A DNA stretch of 64,000 nucleotides from Dallia pectoralis (lineage: Eukaryota; Chordata; Actinopteri; Esociformes; Umbridae), in the NCBI GenBank assembly GCA_029465975.1, contig CM055743.1, positions 19,371,720 to 19,435,719 on the forward strand, written 5' to 3'. The position numbers and the translations under genes were made by a program. Under the pieces are notes generated by a model, which did no database searches, was not told the DNA's origin, and saw only the letters and a program-made list of their open reading frames with translations. Positions 1 to 12,778 of the stretch are shown one piece after another (positions within the stretch are counted from its first letter, which is position 1; the number at the start of each line of letters is the position of its first letter).

Positions 1-1506
1 CAGTCTTTTCCTTAACCCTTCTGATAGTCTTTAAAGTGTCACCAATACGTTGAGAAGGCCGAAGCAACAGAGAAAACGCTGCACGTTTAAAAACGTCTCT
101 AATGTGCTACAGGATTTTGGAGCTAAAGATTACATCGTATCTGTGTATTTATCCCTCTCTCTTGTGTCCGTTGTTTACTACTTTACTACGTTTCAAAAGG
201 TTATTTTTTGCAGGACGCTGTATTAATCAATGTTTACACTATACACAGAGAACCTGCTTCTAATTGGCCACAGTTATTTATTACTATTGGGGCTGGATTC
301 AGTCATATCTTCATTTGCCATAAACCAGTAGGCAAATAGAGAGGTCAAAGGTCAGAAGGAACTCAGGGATGTGGATGAGATGGAGGTGCAGGGTTAGGAG
401 GTGGAACAGGGGCAGGAGGAGTGAGATGTATTTATGGTTCCTGTATACAGAGTCCTGAGTCTTTCTGACTTAAGCCCTCTCCCACCTGGTTCTAGCTGTG
501 TTCTACATGGATATTTGCTAGCTGTTGTCTGGGTTCTATTGTGGCCAAATCAGCTGGGAACCTCTTCATAGTCCATTGGCCTTTTGCAGACATCAAAGGA
601 AATATGATTTTATACCACCTGGTCAGTTGTTTTGTGTGGGTGAGGAATTTACTCCTTAAAGCAAAGAGCACCTTGTAAACATTAGAGGTTGCGTTTAGAA
701 TTCACTGTGTGTTTCTTTACTTCACAAAAATACAATAATTTCTCCCCTGTGGGCCTGTCATCACAGCAGGACCAGGATGTTTGGGCCAGCTTCCAATCTG
801 ATATTTGTCAGTGACGCCTTATGCAATAGGTTCTGTGGGTGCCGAGAGTTACATTCCAGAGAATGCATAGGTGATTCAGAGGTTAAAAGGAAAGATTGCA
901 TATTCAACGACAATCTGCGGGCGTTCCACTGTGCTAGGATGGTCCTAACCCATAACCCTAACCCTAAATGCTTGGATCTTGGCCATATGTGTGTGTAATA
1001 TTGCAACATTTTGTGAGAGCGTTTTTCACAAAATCACTCTCTGACAATTCCCGTATTTCAGGAGGGAATACGTATTAAATCTTGAATGGTGAAATCAGGA
1101 TATCTGGATAATCAGGGAATGCATGTATGATAACAGCCTGCCAGGAGATTCTTGTTACGGATGGAATTCCTCCTCACTGGCTCGTCCTAATTAGAGAGAG
1201 ATGTTTGTTATACTTGAGCCGTTATGGAGCATTATAACATGTTTATGACAAGTAAAGTGTTTTACTGTAGCAAGGAATGAAGCCTACAAATCGCAGGCCT
1301 TGTTTATCTTCATGTGTTTTCGGGGAAACAGCAGATCTTGGGCTCCGTTCCATCGTTCTCCGTTGGCTCCCACTGCCCAGACGCAGAGCTTCCTCTACCC
1401 AGGGGGCAAGAAATGACAACATGGTGCTTCTGACAGCTGGTGGGCTGTCTGGCTCTGTGTCCATGCTTGTCCATGGAATTGTGTTTATTTCTGTGTGTTT
1501 TCTCCA
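1..1506. other. Unique intron sequence
   Basis: This is ordinary AT-rich intron with no supported gene. Two overlapping ORFs of 82 and 73 codons on opposite strands have no recognisable domain. A short telomere-like run (two to three CCCTAA-type units) sits at 944-968. Confidence 0.6.
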
Positions 1507-1507
1507 T

Positions 1508-1598
1508 ATGTGTGTGTGCACGTGTGTGTGTGTGCGCGTGTGCACGTGTGTGTGTGGCATGTGTGTGTGCACGTGTGTGTGTGTGCACGTGTGTGTGT
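1508..1598. repeat. GT/GTGCAC microsatellite
   Basis: An alternating purine-pyrimidine run of tg with interspersed gcac and gcgc steps. It may adopt Z-DNA. Confidence 0.85.
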
Positions 1599-1725
1599 CC
1601 GAGTATGTGCATACCAGTTTGTGACAGCATATTTTCTGGGTGTGTCTCCTTTTAAGGGGAAACTCCCGTCGGTACCCGATGAAAAAAACACTGTTGTTTT
1701 GGAACTCCAGTAAATGGAGTAACTG

Positions 1726-4700
1726 CTGATGTGTGTCTGCAGTGTGTATCTGCAGTGTGTATCTGATGTGTGTATGCAGTGTGTATCTGATGTGTATCTG
1801 CAGTGTGTATCTGATGTGTATCTGCAGTGTATCTGATGTGTGTCTGCAGTGTGTATCTGATGTGTGTCTGCAGTGTGTATCTGATGTGTGTCTCCAGTGT
1901 ATCTGCAGTGTGTATCTGATGTGTGTCTGCAGTGTGTATCTGATGTGTGTCTGCAGTGTGTATCTGATGTGTGTCTGCAGTGTATCTGATGTGTGTCTGC
2001 AGTGTGTATCTGATGTGTATCTGCAGTGTGTTTCTGATGTGTGTCTGCAGTGTGTATCTGATGTGTGTCTGCAGTGTATCTGATGTGTGTCTGCAGTGTG
2101 TATCTGATGTGTATCTGCAGTGTGTCTGCAGTGTGTATCTGCAGTGTGTATCTGATGTGTATCTGCAGTGTGTATCTGATGTGTATCTGCAGTGTGTATC
2201 TGATGTGTGTATGCAGTGTGTATCTGATGTGTATCTGCAGTGTGTATCTGATGTGTGTCTGCAGTGTGTCTGTTGTGTGTCTGCAGTGTGTATCTGTTGT
2301 GTGTCTGCAGTGTGTATCTGATGTGTGTCTGCAGTGTGTATCTGATGTGTGTCTGCAGTGTGTATCTGATGTGTGTCTGCAGTGTGTCTGTAGTGTGTGT
2401 CTGCAGTGTGTATCTGATGTGTATCTGCAGTGTGTATCTGATGTGTGTCTGCAGTGTGTTTCTGATGTGTATCTGCAGTGTGTATCTGATGTGTGTCTGC
2501 AGTGTATCTGATGTGTGTCTGCAGTGTGTATCTGATGTGTATCTGCAGTGTGTATCTGATGTGTATCTGCAGTGTGTATCTGATGTGTATCTGCAGTGTA
2601 TCTGATGTGTGTCTGCAGTGTGTATCTGATGTGTGTCTGCAGTGTATCTGATGTGTGTCTGCAGTGTATCTGCAGTGTGTATCTGATGTGTGTCTGCAGT
2701 GTGTTTCTGATGTGTGTCTGCAGTGTGTATCTGATGTGTGTCTCCAGTGTATCTGCAGTGTGTATCTGATGTGTGTCTGCAGTGTGTATCTGATGTGTGT
2801 CTGCAGTGTGTATCTGATGTGTGTCTGCAGTGTATCTGATGTGTGTCTGCAGTGTGTATCTGATGTGTATCTGCAGTGTGTTTCTGATGTGTGTCTGCAG
2901 TGTGTTTCTGATGTGTGTCTGCAGTGTGTATCTGATGTGTGTCTGCAGTGTATCTGATGTGTGTCTGCAGTGTGTATCTGATGTGTATCTGCAGTGTGTC
3001 TGCAGTGTGTATCTGCAGTGTGTATCTGATGTGTATCTGCAGTGTGTATCTGATGTGTATCTGCAGTGTGTATCTGATGTGTGTATGCAGTGTGTATCTG
3101 ATGTGTATCTGCAGTGTGTATCTGATGTGTGTCTGCAGTGTATCTGATGTGTGTCTGCAGTGTGTATCTGATGTGTGTCTGCAGTGTGTATCTGATGTGT
3201 GTCTGCAGTGTGTATCTGATGTGTGTCTGCAGTGTGTATCTGATGTGTATCTGCAGTGTGTCTGCAGTGTGTGTCTGCAGTGTGTATCTGATGTGTATCT
3301 GCAGTGTGTATCTGATGTGTGTCTGCAGTGTGTTTCTGATGTGTATCTGCAGTGTGTATCTGATGTGTGTCTGCAGTGTATCTGATGTGTGTCTGCAGTG
3401 TGTATCTGATGTGTATCTGCAGTGTGTATCTGATGTGTATCTGCAGTGTGTATCTGATGTGTATCTGCAGTGTATCTGATGTGTGTCTGCAGTGTGTATC
3501 TGATGTGTGTCTGCAGTGTGTATCTGATGTGTGTCTGTAGTGTGTATCTGATGTGTGTCTGCAGTGTGTATCTGCAGTGTATCTGATGTGTGTCTGCAGT
3601 GTGTATCTGATGTGTGTCTCCAGTGTATCTGCAGTGTGTATCTGATGTGTGTCTGCAGTGTATCTGATGTGTATCTGCAGTGTGTATCTGATGTGTGTCT
3701 GCAGTGTGTATCTGATGTGTGTCTGCAGTGTGTATCTGCAGTGTGTATCTGATGTGTGCCTGCAGTGTGTATCTGCAGTGTGTCTGCAGTGTATCTGATG
3801 TGTGTCTGCAGTGTGTATCTGATGTGTGTCTGCAGTGTGTATCTGATGTGTATCTGCAGTGTGCATTTGATGTGTGTCTGCAGTGTATCTGCAGTGTGTT
3901 TCTGATGTGTGTCTGCAGTGTGTATCTGATGTGTGTCTGCAGTGTGTATCTGATGTGTGTATGCAGTGTGTATCTGATGTGTGTCTGCAGTGTGTATCTG
4001 ATGTGTGTCTGCAGTGTATCTGCAGTGTGTATCTGATGTGTGTCTGCAGTGTGTATCTGATGTGTGTCTGCAGTGTGTATCTGATGTGTGTCTGCAGTGT
4101 GTATCTGATGTGTGTCTGCATTGTGTATCTGATGTGTGTCTGCAGTGTGTATCTGATGTGTGCCTGCAGTGTGTATCTGCAGTGTGTGTCTGCAGTGTGT
4201 ATCTGATGTGTATCTGCAGTGTGTATCTGATGTGTGTATGCAGTGTGTATCTGATGTGTATCTGCAGTGTGTATCTGATGTGTATCTGCAGTGTATCTGA
4301 TGTGTGTCTGCAGTGTGTATCTGATGTGTGTCTGCAGTGTATCTGATGTGTGTCTGCAGTGTATCTGCAGTGTGTATCTGATGTGTGTCTGCAGTGTGTT
4401 TCTGATGTGTGTCTGCAGTGTGTATCTGATGTGTGTCTCCAGTGTATCTGCAGTGTGTATCTGATGTGTGTCTGCAGTGTGTATCTGATGTGTGTCTGCA
4501 GTGTGTATCTGATGTGTGTCTGCAGTGTATCTGATGTGTGTCTGCAGTGTGTATCTGATGTGTATCTGCAGTGTGTTTCTGATGTGTGTCTGCAGTGTGT
4601 ATCTGATGTGTGTCTGCAGTGTATCTGATGTGTGTCTGCAGTGTGTATCTGATGTGTATCTGCAGTGTGTCTGCAGTGTGTATCTGCAGTGTGTATCTGA

Positions 4701-5908
4701 TGTGTATCTGCAGTGTGTATCTGATGTGTATCTGCAGTGTGTATCTGATGTGTGTATGCAGTGTGTATCTGATGTGTATCTGCAGTGTGTATCTGATGTG
4801 TGTCTGCAGTGTATCTGATGTGTGTCTGCAGTGTGTATCTGATGTGTGTCTGCAGTGTGTATCTGATGTGTGTCTGCAGTGTGTATCTGATGTGTGTCTG
4901 CAGTGTGTATCTGATGTGTATCTGCAGTGTGTCTGCAGTGTGTGTCTGCAGTGTGTATCTGATGTGTATCTGCAGTGTGTATCTGATGTGTGTCTGCAGT
5001 GTGTATCTGATGTGTGTCTGCAGTGTGTATCTGATGTGTGTCTGCAGTGTGTATCTGATGTGTGTCTGTAGTGTGTATCTGATGTGTGTCTGCAGTGTGT
5101 ATCTGCAGTGTATCTGATGTGTGTCTGCAGTGTGTATCTGATGTGTGTCTCCAGTGTATCTGCAGTGTGTATCTGATGTGTGTCTGCAGGGTGTATCTGA
5201 TGTGTATCTGCAGTGTGTATCTGATGTGTGTCTGCAGTGTGTATCTGATGTGTGTCTGCAGTGTGTATCTGCAGTGTGTATCTGATGTGTGCCTGCAGTG
5301 TGTATCTGCAGTGTGTCTGCAGTGTATCTGATGTGTGTCTGCAGTGTGTATCTGATGTGTGTCTGCAGTGTGTATCTGATGTGTATCTGCAGTGTGCATT
5401 TGATGTGTGTCTGCAGTGTATCTGCAGTGTGTTTCTGATGTGTGTCTGCAGTGTGTATCTGATGTGTGTCTGCAGTGTGTATCTGATGTGTGTATGCAGT
5501 GTGTATCTGATGTGTGTCTGCAGTGTGTATCTGATGTGTGTCTGCAGTGTATCTGCAGTGTGTATCTGATGTGTGTCTGCAGTGTGTATCTGATGTGTGT
5601 CTGCAGTGTGTATCTGATGTGTGTCTGCAGTGTGTATCTGATGTGTGTCTGCATTGTGTATCTGATGTGTGTCTGCAGTGTGTATCTGATGTGTGCCTGC
5701 AGTGTGTATCTGCAGTGTGTGTCTGCAGTGTGTATCTGATGTGTATCTGCAGTGTGTATCTGATGTGTGTCTGCAGTGTGTTTCTGATGTGTGTCTGCAG
5801 TGTGTATCTGATGTGTGTCTGCAGTGTATCTGATGTGTGTCTGCAGTGTGTATCTGATGTGTGTCTGCAGTGTGTATCTGATGTGTATCTGCAGTGTGCA
5901 TTTGATGT
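1726..5908. repeat. 24-bp minisatellite, 4.2 kb, with higher-order duplication
   Basis: Roughly 180 units built from two related half-units, tgtgtgtctgca and gtgtgtatctga, plus shorter 14- and 22-bp variants. The unit has no stop codon in the minus frames, so three overlapping minus-strand ORFs of more than 1,400 codons arise. Segments near 2646-4330 recur near 4341-5905 with offsets of about 1,695, 1,671 and 1,533 bp, which shows block duplication followed by small deletions. The array consists almost wholly of T, G, C and A in a TG/CTG pattern on the + strand. It is not a coding region. Confidence 0.95.
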
Positions 5909-6006
5909 GGCCACACCCTATCCCACGCCTGTGTGTTGAGCTTCCTGTGACAAACACAACTGAAGTATACATGTGGGCAGAGACAGACAAGCAATATGGA
6001 GAGCTG

Positions 6007-6235
6007 AGAGTGGGAGATGGGGAGGAGGGGGAGGGAGGAAGAGGGGGAGGTAGGGAGGAAGAGGGGGAGATGGGGAGGAAGAGGGGGAGATGGGGAGGTA
6101 GGGAGGAGGGAGGAAGAGGGGGAGATGGGGAGGTAGGGAGGAAGAGGGGGAGATGAGGAAGAGAGGGAGATGGGGAGGTAGGTATGAGGGAGGAAGAGGG
6201 GGAGATGGGGAGGTAGGGAAGAGGGGAAGATGGGC
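6007..6235. repeat. Purine-rich GGGAGGAAGAGG array
   Basis: A nearly homopurine + strand with imperfect units around gaggaagagggggagatggg. Its mirror-like, G-rich composition suits triplex or G-quadruplex formation. Confidence 0.85.
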
Positions 6236-6706
6236 TATAGTCACTGGATCCAGGCTATGGTCACTGGATCCAGGCTATGGTCACTAGATCCAGGCTGTGG
6301 TCACTGGATCCAGGCTATGGTCACTGGATCCAGGCTATGGTCACTGGATCCAGGCTATGGTCACTGGATCCAGGCTATGGTCACTGGATCCAGGCTGTGG
6401 TCACTAGATCCAGGCTGTGGTCACTGGATCCAGGCTATGGTCACTGGATCCAGGCTATGGTCACTGGATCCAGGCTATGGTCACTGGATCCAGGCTATGG
6501 TCACTGGATCCAGGCTGTGGTCACTGGATCCAGGCTGTGGTCACTGGATCCAGGCTGTGGTCACTGGATCCAGGCTATGGTCACTGGATCCAGGCTATGG
6601 TCACTGGATCCAGGCTGTGGTCACTGGATCCAGGCTGTGGTCACTGGATCCAGACTATGGTCACTGGATCCAGGCTGTGGTCACTGGATCCAGGCTATGG
6701 TCACTG
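6234..6706. repeat. 20-bp minisatellite, about 23.6 units
   Basis: The unit is ctatggtcactggatccagg with a single common A/G variant (ctgtgg). Every unit carries GGATCC. The phase is constant throughout, with no indels. Confidence 0.95.
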
Positions 6707-8400
6707 TTTGTTAATTGAATAAACCAAATAGTAAAACCAACTTTTCATTACATAGTCAATTTCAGTTGGATGTAACTGTGCATGAATGAAAATCATAATA
6801 GACATTATCAGTAGGCAATTATTTCAGCTTATTGTTTTTGTGCTAAATGATTGTTCGTTGTTGCGTTTTCTTAACAATAGGAGGTTAAAGAGGCAGCGCA
6901 CTGGATTTGGTTCACAAGTATTGGTCCCATTAACAAAAGACGAGCAGTGGCCCAATTCTCCAAACACATGTCTCTGGGGAGAATCGCTTTGCTACGTTTT
7001 TGAGAGACAGTGAAATTCTGGGACCTTGTTTCTCGGCAGACTCTCCTCCTCCCTCCCACGCACGCCGAAGCCCAGACGGCAGTAACCGAAAAGATCACAA
7101 ATCAGCCTAAATATTTACGTCTGTCGAGTTCTAATTTGGCTCGCATCGTTGCTGGACTTTTTGCCTTTCCATCTCCTGACCAAGATGTTGGCGTTCTTTC
7201 ATGTTTCCACGAGCCAACAGCTTTCATCAGCCAAGACGACACACCTTTAAATGCCCCTTAAACACTAGTTAATGTCTGTTGCTATGGGGCTTTATTGGTG
7301 TCCAATAAGCTGTTGACAGTTGACAGTACTTGAGTGGTTAACCTAATGCACAAATCAGATTCACACATTCCCAGAAATAATGTCTGAATATTTGTGCATT
7401 TCGTATTTGTAGTTATTTTCAATTTACAAAAGTAATCATGAAAATGAAATGTGACATCTGATAATATCAGTTTTACTCTTCGGTGACTTCGATGAAACAC
7501 TCTCACTAGCGTGTTATTTAGATGTTCTACTTCGTTCAACTCAGACATTTATAGATAATCTTATTCATACTGTTCCTTCCTTGGGGCAAAGGCAATATAC
7601 ATTTATAACTATTCGGTTTCTATAGACAATCACGTGTCCTCTGATTCGGAAAAACACGATATGCAGCTCTGTCTTCCCCACTAAACCTGGTGCTCCATCT
7701 ACTGCCCCTGTACAGATCAGTGTGTTTAAAAATAGCCCGGCGTTCCCAGTGACTTTAGCTCTGCTGTTCTTCGTCCCAGGTCTTGTTGTTGTTTTGTTTC
7801 TCACAAGGCCCTCCAGGCTAGACGGAGGAAGTCCAACAGGATGTTGAGAGGAGGCGTGGCTCTCTTGATCTTTGTTTCTGCCTCTCCAATAGAGATCTCT
7901 TTGTCTGTCTACTGCTCTAATAGGAGACATTGGCTTTAGTATCTGTCCCTGGGGCAGTAGAAGATCTTTTCCGATTTGCTCATCTGGCTATGGGTTTACT
8001 CAAGCGTAGACGGGGGTGGGGGGGTGTTTTAGCGGAGGGGACAATGCTATCTTTCTGCTTGGAATCAAAGCAGTTTTATTTTATCTCACCTTTATTTAAC
8101 CAGGTGATTTAATTGAGAACCGATTCCACTAACGCCCAGATCAAAGGCAAAACTACAATTGAGTAAAGGTGCTTAGCAGCTAAGCAAGTACAACGATCAG
8201 ATAACAGCTACGACTGTTTGATTTTGAACAATGAAAATGTACATTTTGAGGGTGTTTTGCAATTTCCTTCCAGTCACCGGCAGCTTTGAACTAAAAAGAA
8301 TGATGACCGAAAGTAACATTAGGGAAGTCTTATGTGAGTTATCCAACATACCTATTGGAGTGTGAGCTGCAATTAGAGGAGATTTGGTAGATATATAGAA
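6707..8400. other. Unique intron sequence
   Basis: No exon or RNA gene is recognised. Small ORFs at 6786-7013, 7010-7261 and 7565-7930 lack domains and splice context. A probable dispersed-repeat fragment lies at 8068-8150. Confidence 0.55.
8068..8150. mobile_element. Decayed dispersed repeat fragment (teleost type)
   Basis: The segment tttatttaaccaggtgattt followed by aattgagaacc resembles the tttatttaaccaggta...gttgagaaca core of a repeat that I recall as very common in salmoniform and other fish genomes. Only a short, diverged piece is present, with no terminal repeats or coding capacity. The family name is not certain. Confidence 0.5.
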
Positions 8401-9138
8401 CCTAAATGGTACCAGTGAATCTGTTGTGAACCTGTCACCTGTCAGTACCTAAATGGTACCAGTGAATCTGTTGTGAACCTGTCACCTGTCAGTACCTAAA
8501 TGGTACCAGTGAATCTGTTGTGAACCTGTCACCTGTCAGTACCTAAATGGTACCAGTGAATCTGTTGTGAACCTGTCACCTGTCAGTACCTAAATGGTAC
8601 CAGTGAATCTGTTGTGAACCTGTCACCTGTCAGTACCTAAATGGTACCAGTGAATCTGTTGTGAACCTGTCACCTGTCAGTACCTAAATGGTACCAGTGA
8701 ATCTGTTGTGAACCTGTCACCTGTCAGTACCTAAATGGTACCAGTGAATCTGTTGTGAACCTGTCACCTGTCAGTACCTAAATGGTACCAGTGAATCTGT
8801 TGTGAACCTGTCACCTGTCAGTACCTAAATGGTACCAGTGAATCTGTTGTGAACCTGTCACCTGTCAGTACCTAAATGGTACCAGTGAATCTGTTGTGAA
8901 CCTGTCACCTGTCAGTACCTAAATGGTACCAGTGAATCTGTTGTGAACCTGTCACCTGTCAGTACCTAAATGGTACCAGTGAATCTGTTGTGAACCTGTC
9001 ACCTGTCAGTACCTAAATGGTACCAGTGAATCTGTTGTGAACCTGTCACCTGTCAGTACCTAAATGGTACCAGTGAATCTGTTGTGAACCTGTCACCTGT
9101 CAGTACCTAAATGGTACCAGTGAATCTGTTGTGAACCC
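8401..9138. repeat. 47-bp minisatellite, 15 perfect units plus a partial
   Basis: The unit begins cctaaatggtaccagtgaat and ends cctgtcacctgtcagta. By eye the 15 full units are identical; the sixteenth stops after 33 bp. Each unit holds GGTACC and TCACCTG. Such homogeneity implies very recent expansion or gene conversion. Confidence 0.97.
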
Positions 9139-9650
9139 GCACCTGTCTGTCTTCCTTGGCCCGTGTGTTTGCGTTTGTTTGCCCATCTTAATCTTGGCCA
9201 GCCTGAGATATGGCTTTTATTTTGAAACTAGGCCTTGAAGGCCAGCATTCTGGAGTCACCTGTTATGGTGGCAGGTATGTAGTAAACGCAAAACCATTGG
9301 CTAAAAATATGTAAGGGCATAAAATTCAAATAGTGTGAGTTTACTGACCTTACTTTGGCTTTTCTCCACTGTTTGTATTCTCTGCAGTGCGGATATGCAA
9401 TATTTAGACATAATAAATAGCTTCTTCCAACAATGTGATTCAGTCCTCGACATTCACCAGAAATAACCGTTCTAAACGTCCCACCACTCAACTAGACACA
9501 TAAATCAGACATAAACGGAGAGTCTGATATCAGTATAAGCAGGCTTCACGTGACCATTTAACCAAATCGTGAATCTTAATAAATACTAGTTTATTTTTGA
9601 AGGTCAGGCTGATGTGGCCAAAAATTTAAATAAAAAATGTCCACACACAC
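9139..9650. other. Unique intron sequence
   Basis: This is ordinary sequence; nothing functional is recognised. Confidence 0.5.
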
Positions 9651-9812
9651 CTAAAAGACAGCCCTCCGCACACACACACTACCTAAATGACAGCCCTCCA
9701 CACACACACTACCTAAATGACAGCCCTCCACACACACACTACCTAAATGACAGCCCTCCACACACACACTACCTAAATGACAGCCCTCCACACACACACA
9801 CACACACACACC
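9651..9812. repeat. 30-bp minisatellite with CA tract
   Basis: Five units of cacactacctaaatgacag preceded by ccctcca, with a period of 30. The array ends in a short pure CA run. Confidence 0.92.
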
Positions 9813-11395
9813 ACCAGTGTGATAGCTTCCTCTGAGCATGTTGGCTGACGCTCTGATATTGACACTGTGGTTGCAGTGTGTTTGGCCCGGGGCCAGTCCT
9901 CAGCCCAGCTCAGTGACAGCCGCTGTGAACCTCTATGAATCAGACCCAATTACCAGCTACAGCACCGGGCCTTCATCTGCTCACAGGAGAGAGGCAGAGA
10001 GGCAGAACATGGACCTCATACTAACTAATGTATCCTACTGTCTCAGTGACCACATACCAGCTATTCTGACTTGGGTGCAGTTCCGTCTCGGCTCTTGACA
10101 TATCAGTGAGTACAGACATTATCTTCAGTGAGGATTTTGATTTCGAATAACGCCCAACTCTTGTCCCCATGCAAATTCCCAGCCCATTAAGCCCTCTGTC
10201 TAGTTTTCATTCTGCAAACCAACCTGTGTGGAACTTCAGTTTGTAGTGTTGGGTGGTTGACCATAGAGATTGGTGGAGCATCAGATTCCTGCACGGGTCT
10301 TTTTGTTTGGAGCAGCTCTCTGACTCTGTAAGCCACAACTTGGTTTACCCACCTAGATTTAGTTCTGAAAGCCAATCCCACAAAAAGACATTGATGCCAG
10401 CTTCCAAGGAATTATTCAGCTAAGCGTTTCTTAACTTACTTCTTTAAACCACTTAACGTTATAATGCCAGTACAGTATATGTGCCGTTCAAAAATAAGAA
10501 GGGAATATTCAAAACCAGCAAATTGTCAGGTTAATTTGCTCTGTGTGAGCTTTGGTTTTATTTGACTAGTTCTAGTGACTGTTAGCTAGACATTTTCACG
10601 TCTGATAAAAACCTTCTTCTTTGCTTCTCACATTGGGGTTTGGACTTTATCTGCTCTGCTTCTTCACTGTGGGATATCTGATTATCTCTCTCACCTCTCA
10701 ACACAATAACGTTGTGTCTTTGTATGTTTGAAATGCTTGACGTTTTGTATTTGCTGTTTTTTGCTGCAGCCAAACCGTTCCTGGCTTTAGAATAAATGTG
10801 TGTATTATTGCATATATATATGTGTGTGTTTCTATATATTCCCAACAGCCTGTGGCAGGTCTATGTGGAGTCCAATAGATTTATCATCCTTGGTTAATAC
10901 ACTCATAAACATTCTCCAGCGCTTCACGGTGCCAGGAGAACCCCTCCTGCATGGCTAGCTCGCTAAATTGGCCCTGTGTAAACCATTTTGACTCACTGAA
11001 ATGCCGCTAGTGCAAATTGATATCCCGGCATGCCTGCGTAGTGGAGAGGGAACTGGAGGCCTGTCTCATTTACCACCTGGAGCTTTTTGAAGTGTCATGG
11101 TCGTCTGCTCCTACTGATGTCAGACAGACAGACAGACAGACGGACGGCTGAGAGCCTCTTGTGCTGTATTCAGTCCGGCAGACATGTGACTGAGACGTTT
11201 CTATATTTCTGGGGGTTTTGACCGGCTCGCACACTGTCAGGGTGAACGGGGGCGGGCGGTAAATACCAGTCGCAGACCTTTCCGGAAAAGCAAAGAAAAT
11301 CTGTATTTACCTCAACCGGTGAGGAAACAGGGGGGGAGGGGGAACAGAGGCACGGGCTGTTTACCAGGTTGGGGGGTGAGGGGCTAGTGGGCTGA
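9813..11395. other. Unique intron sequence
   Basis: No gene is recognised. A (GACA)n run of about 27 bp lies at 11120-11146 and a short AT/GT alternation at 10812-10830. Confidence 0.5.
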
Positions 11396-11505
11396 ACACA
11401 CACACACAAACACACAGACAGACACACTGAACACACACACACAGACACACTCACTCACTCACACACACACACACACACAGACACACACACACACACACAC
11501 ACACA
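11396..11505. repeat. CA microsatellite, interrupted
   Basis: CA dinucleotides interrupted by caga, ctga and actcactc segments. It abuts the next array directly. Confidence 0.9.
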
Positions 11506-12778
11506 TCTTTTCCGTTGGTTAGCCTCCCTCTTTTCCGTTGGTTAGCCTCCCTCTTTTCCGTTGGTTAGCCTCCCTCTTTTCCGTTGGTTAGCCTCCATCT
11601 TTTCCGTTGGTTAGCCTCCCTCTTTTCCGTTGGTTAGTCTCTCTCTTTTCCGTTGGTTAGCCTCCATCTTTTCCATTGGTTAGCCTCCCTCTTTTCCATT
11701 GGTTAGCCTCCCTCTTTTCCATTGGTTAGCCTCCATCTTTTCCATTGGTTAGCCTCCCTCTTTTCCGTTGGTTAGCCTCCCTCTTTTCCGTTGGTTAGCC
11801 TCCCTCTTTTCCGTTGGTTAGCCTCCATCTTTTCCGTTGGTTAGCCTCCCTCTTTTCCGTTGGTTAGTCTCCCTCTTTTCCGTTGGTTAGCCTCCATCTT
11901 TTCCCGTAGGTTAGCCTCCATCTTCTCCGTAGGTCAGCCTCCATCTTTTCCGTAGGTCAGCCTCCATCTTTTCCGTTGGTTAGCCTCCATCTTTTCCCGT
12001 AGGTTAGCCTCCATCTTCTCCGTAGGTCAGCCTCCATCTTTTCCGTAGGTCAGCCTCCATCTTTTCCGTTGGTTAGCCTCCCTCTTTTCCATTGGTTAGC
12101 CTCCATCTTTTCCGTTGGTTAGCCTCCCTCTTTTCTGTTGGTTAGCCTCCCTCTTTTCCGTTGGTTAGCCTCCCTCTTTTCCGTTGTTTAGCCTCCCTCT
12201 TTTCCGTTGGTTAGCCTCCCTCTTTTCCGTTGGTTAGCCTCCCTCTTTTCCATTGGTTAGCCTCCCTCTTTTCCGTTGGTTAGCCTCCCTCTTTTCCGTT
12301 GTTTAGCCTCCCTCTTTTCCGTTGTTTAGCCTCCCTCTTTTCCGTTGATTAGCCTCCCTCTTTTCCATTGGTTAGCCTCCCTCTTTTCCGTTGTTTAGCC
12401 TCCCTCTTTTCCATTGGTTAGCCTCTCTCTTTTCCGTTGGTTAGCCTCCCTTTTTCCATTGGTTAGCCTCCCTCTTTTCCGTTGGTTAGCCTCCATCTTT
12501 TCCGTTGGTTAGTCTCTCTTTTCCGTTGGTTAGTCTCCCTCTTTTCCGTTGGTTAGCCTCCATCTTTTCCCGTAGGTTAGCCTCCATCTTCTCCGTAGGT
12601 CAGCCTCCATCTTTTCCGTTGGTTAGCCTCCCTCTTTTCCGTTGTTTAGCCTCCCTCTTTTCCGTTGTTTAGCCTCCCTTTTTTCTGTTGTTTAGCCTCC
12701 ATCTTTTCCGTTGGTTAGCCTCCCTCTTTTTCCATTGGTTAGCCTCCCTCTTTTCCATTGGTTAGCCTCCCTCTTTCC
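11506..12778. repeat. 23-bp minisatellite, about 55 units
   Basis: The unit is tcttttccgttggttagcct plus ccc. Variants include cattgg, gttgttt and a gtaggtcag subfamily. That subfamily appears as a small block near 11896, 11989 and 12563, showing local block duplication. Confidence 0.95.

Noticed and set aside
944..968. Interstitial telomeric sequence (CCCTAA)
   Set aside because: Only two to three units, too short to mean a chromosome fusion.
1243..5994. Minus-strand ORFs of 1,583, 1,501 and 1,420 codons (THQIHTAD repeats)
   Set aside because: All three frames of the same strand are open because the 24-bp unit lacks stops. Low complexity, no domain and no splice context.
7010..7261. Possible small exon or ORF (83 codons)
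   Set aside because: No similarity recognised and no convincing acceptor and donor pair.
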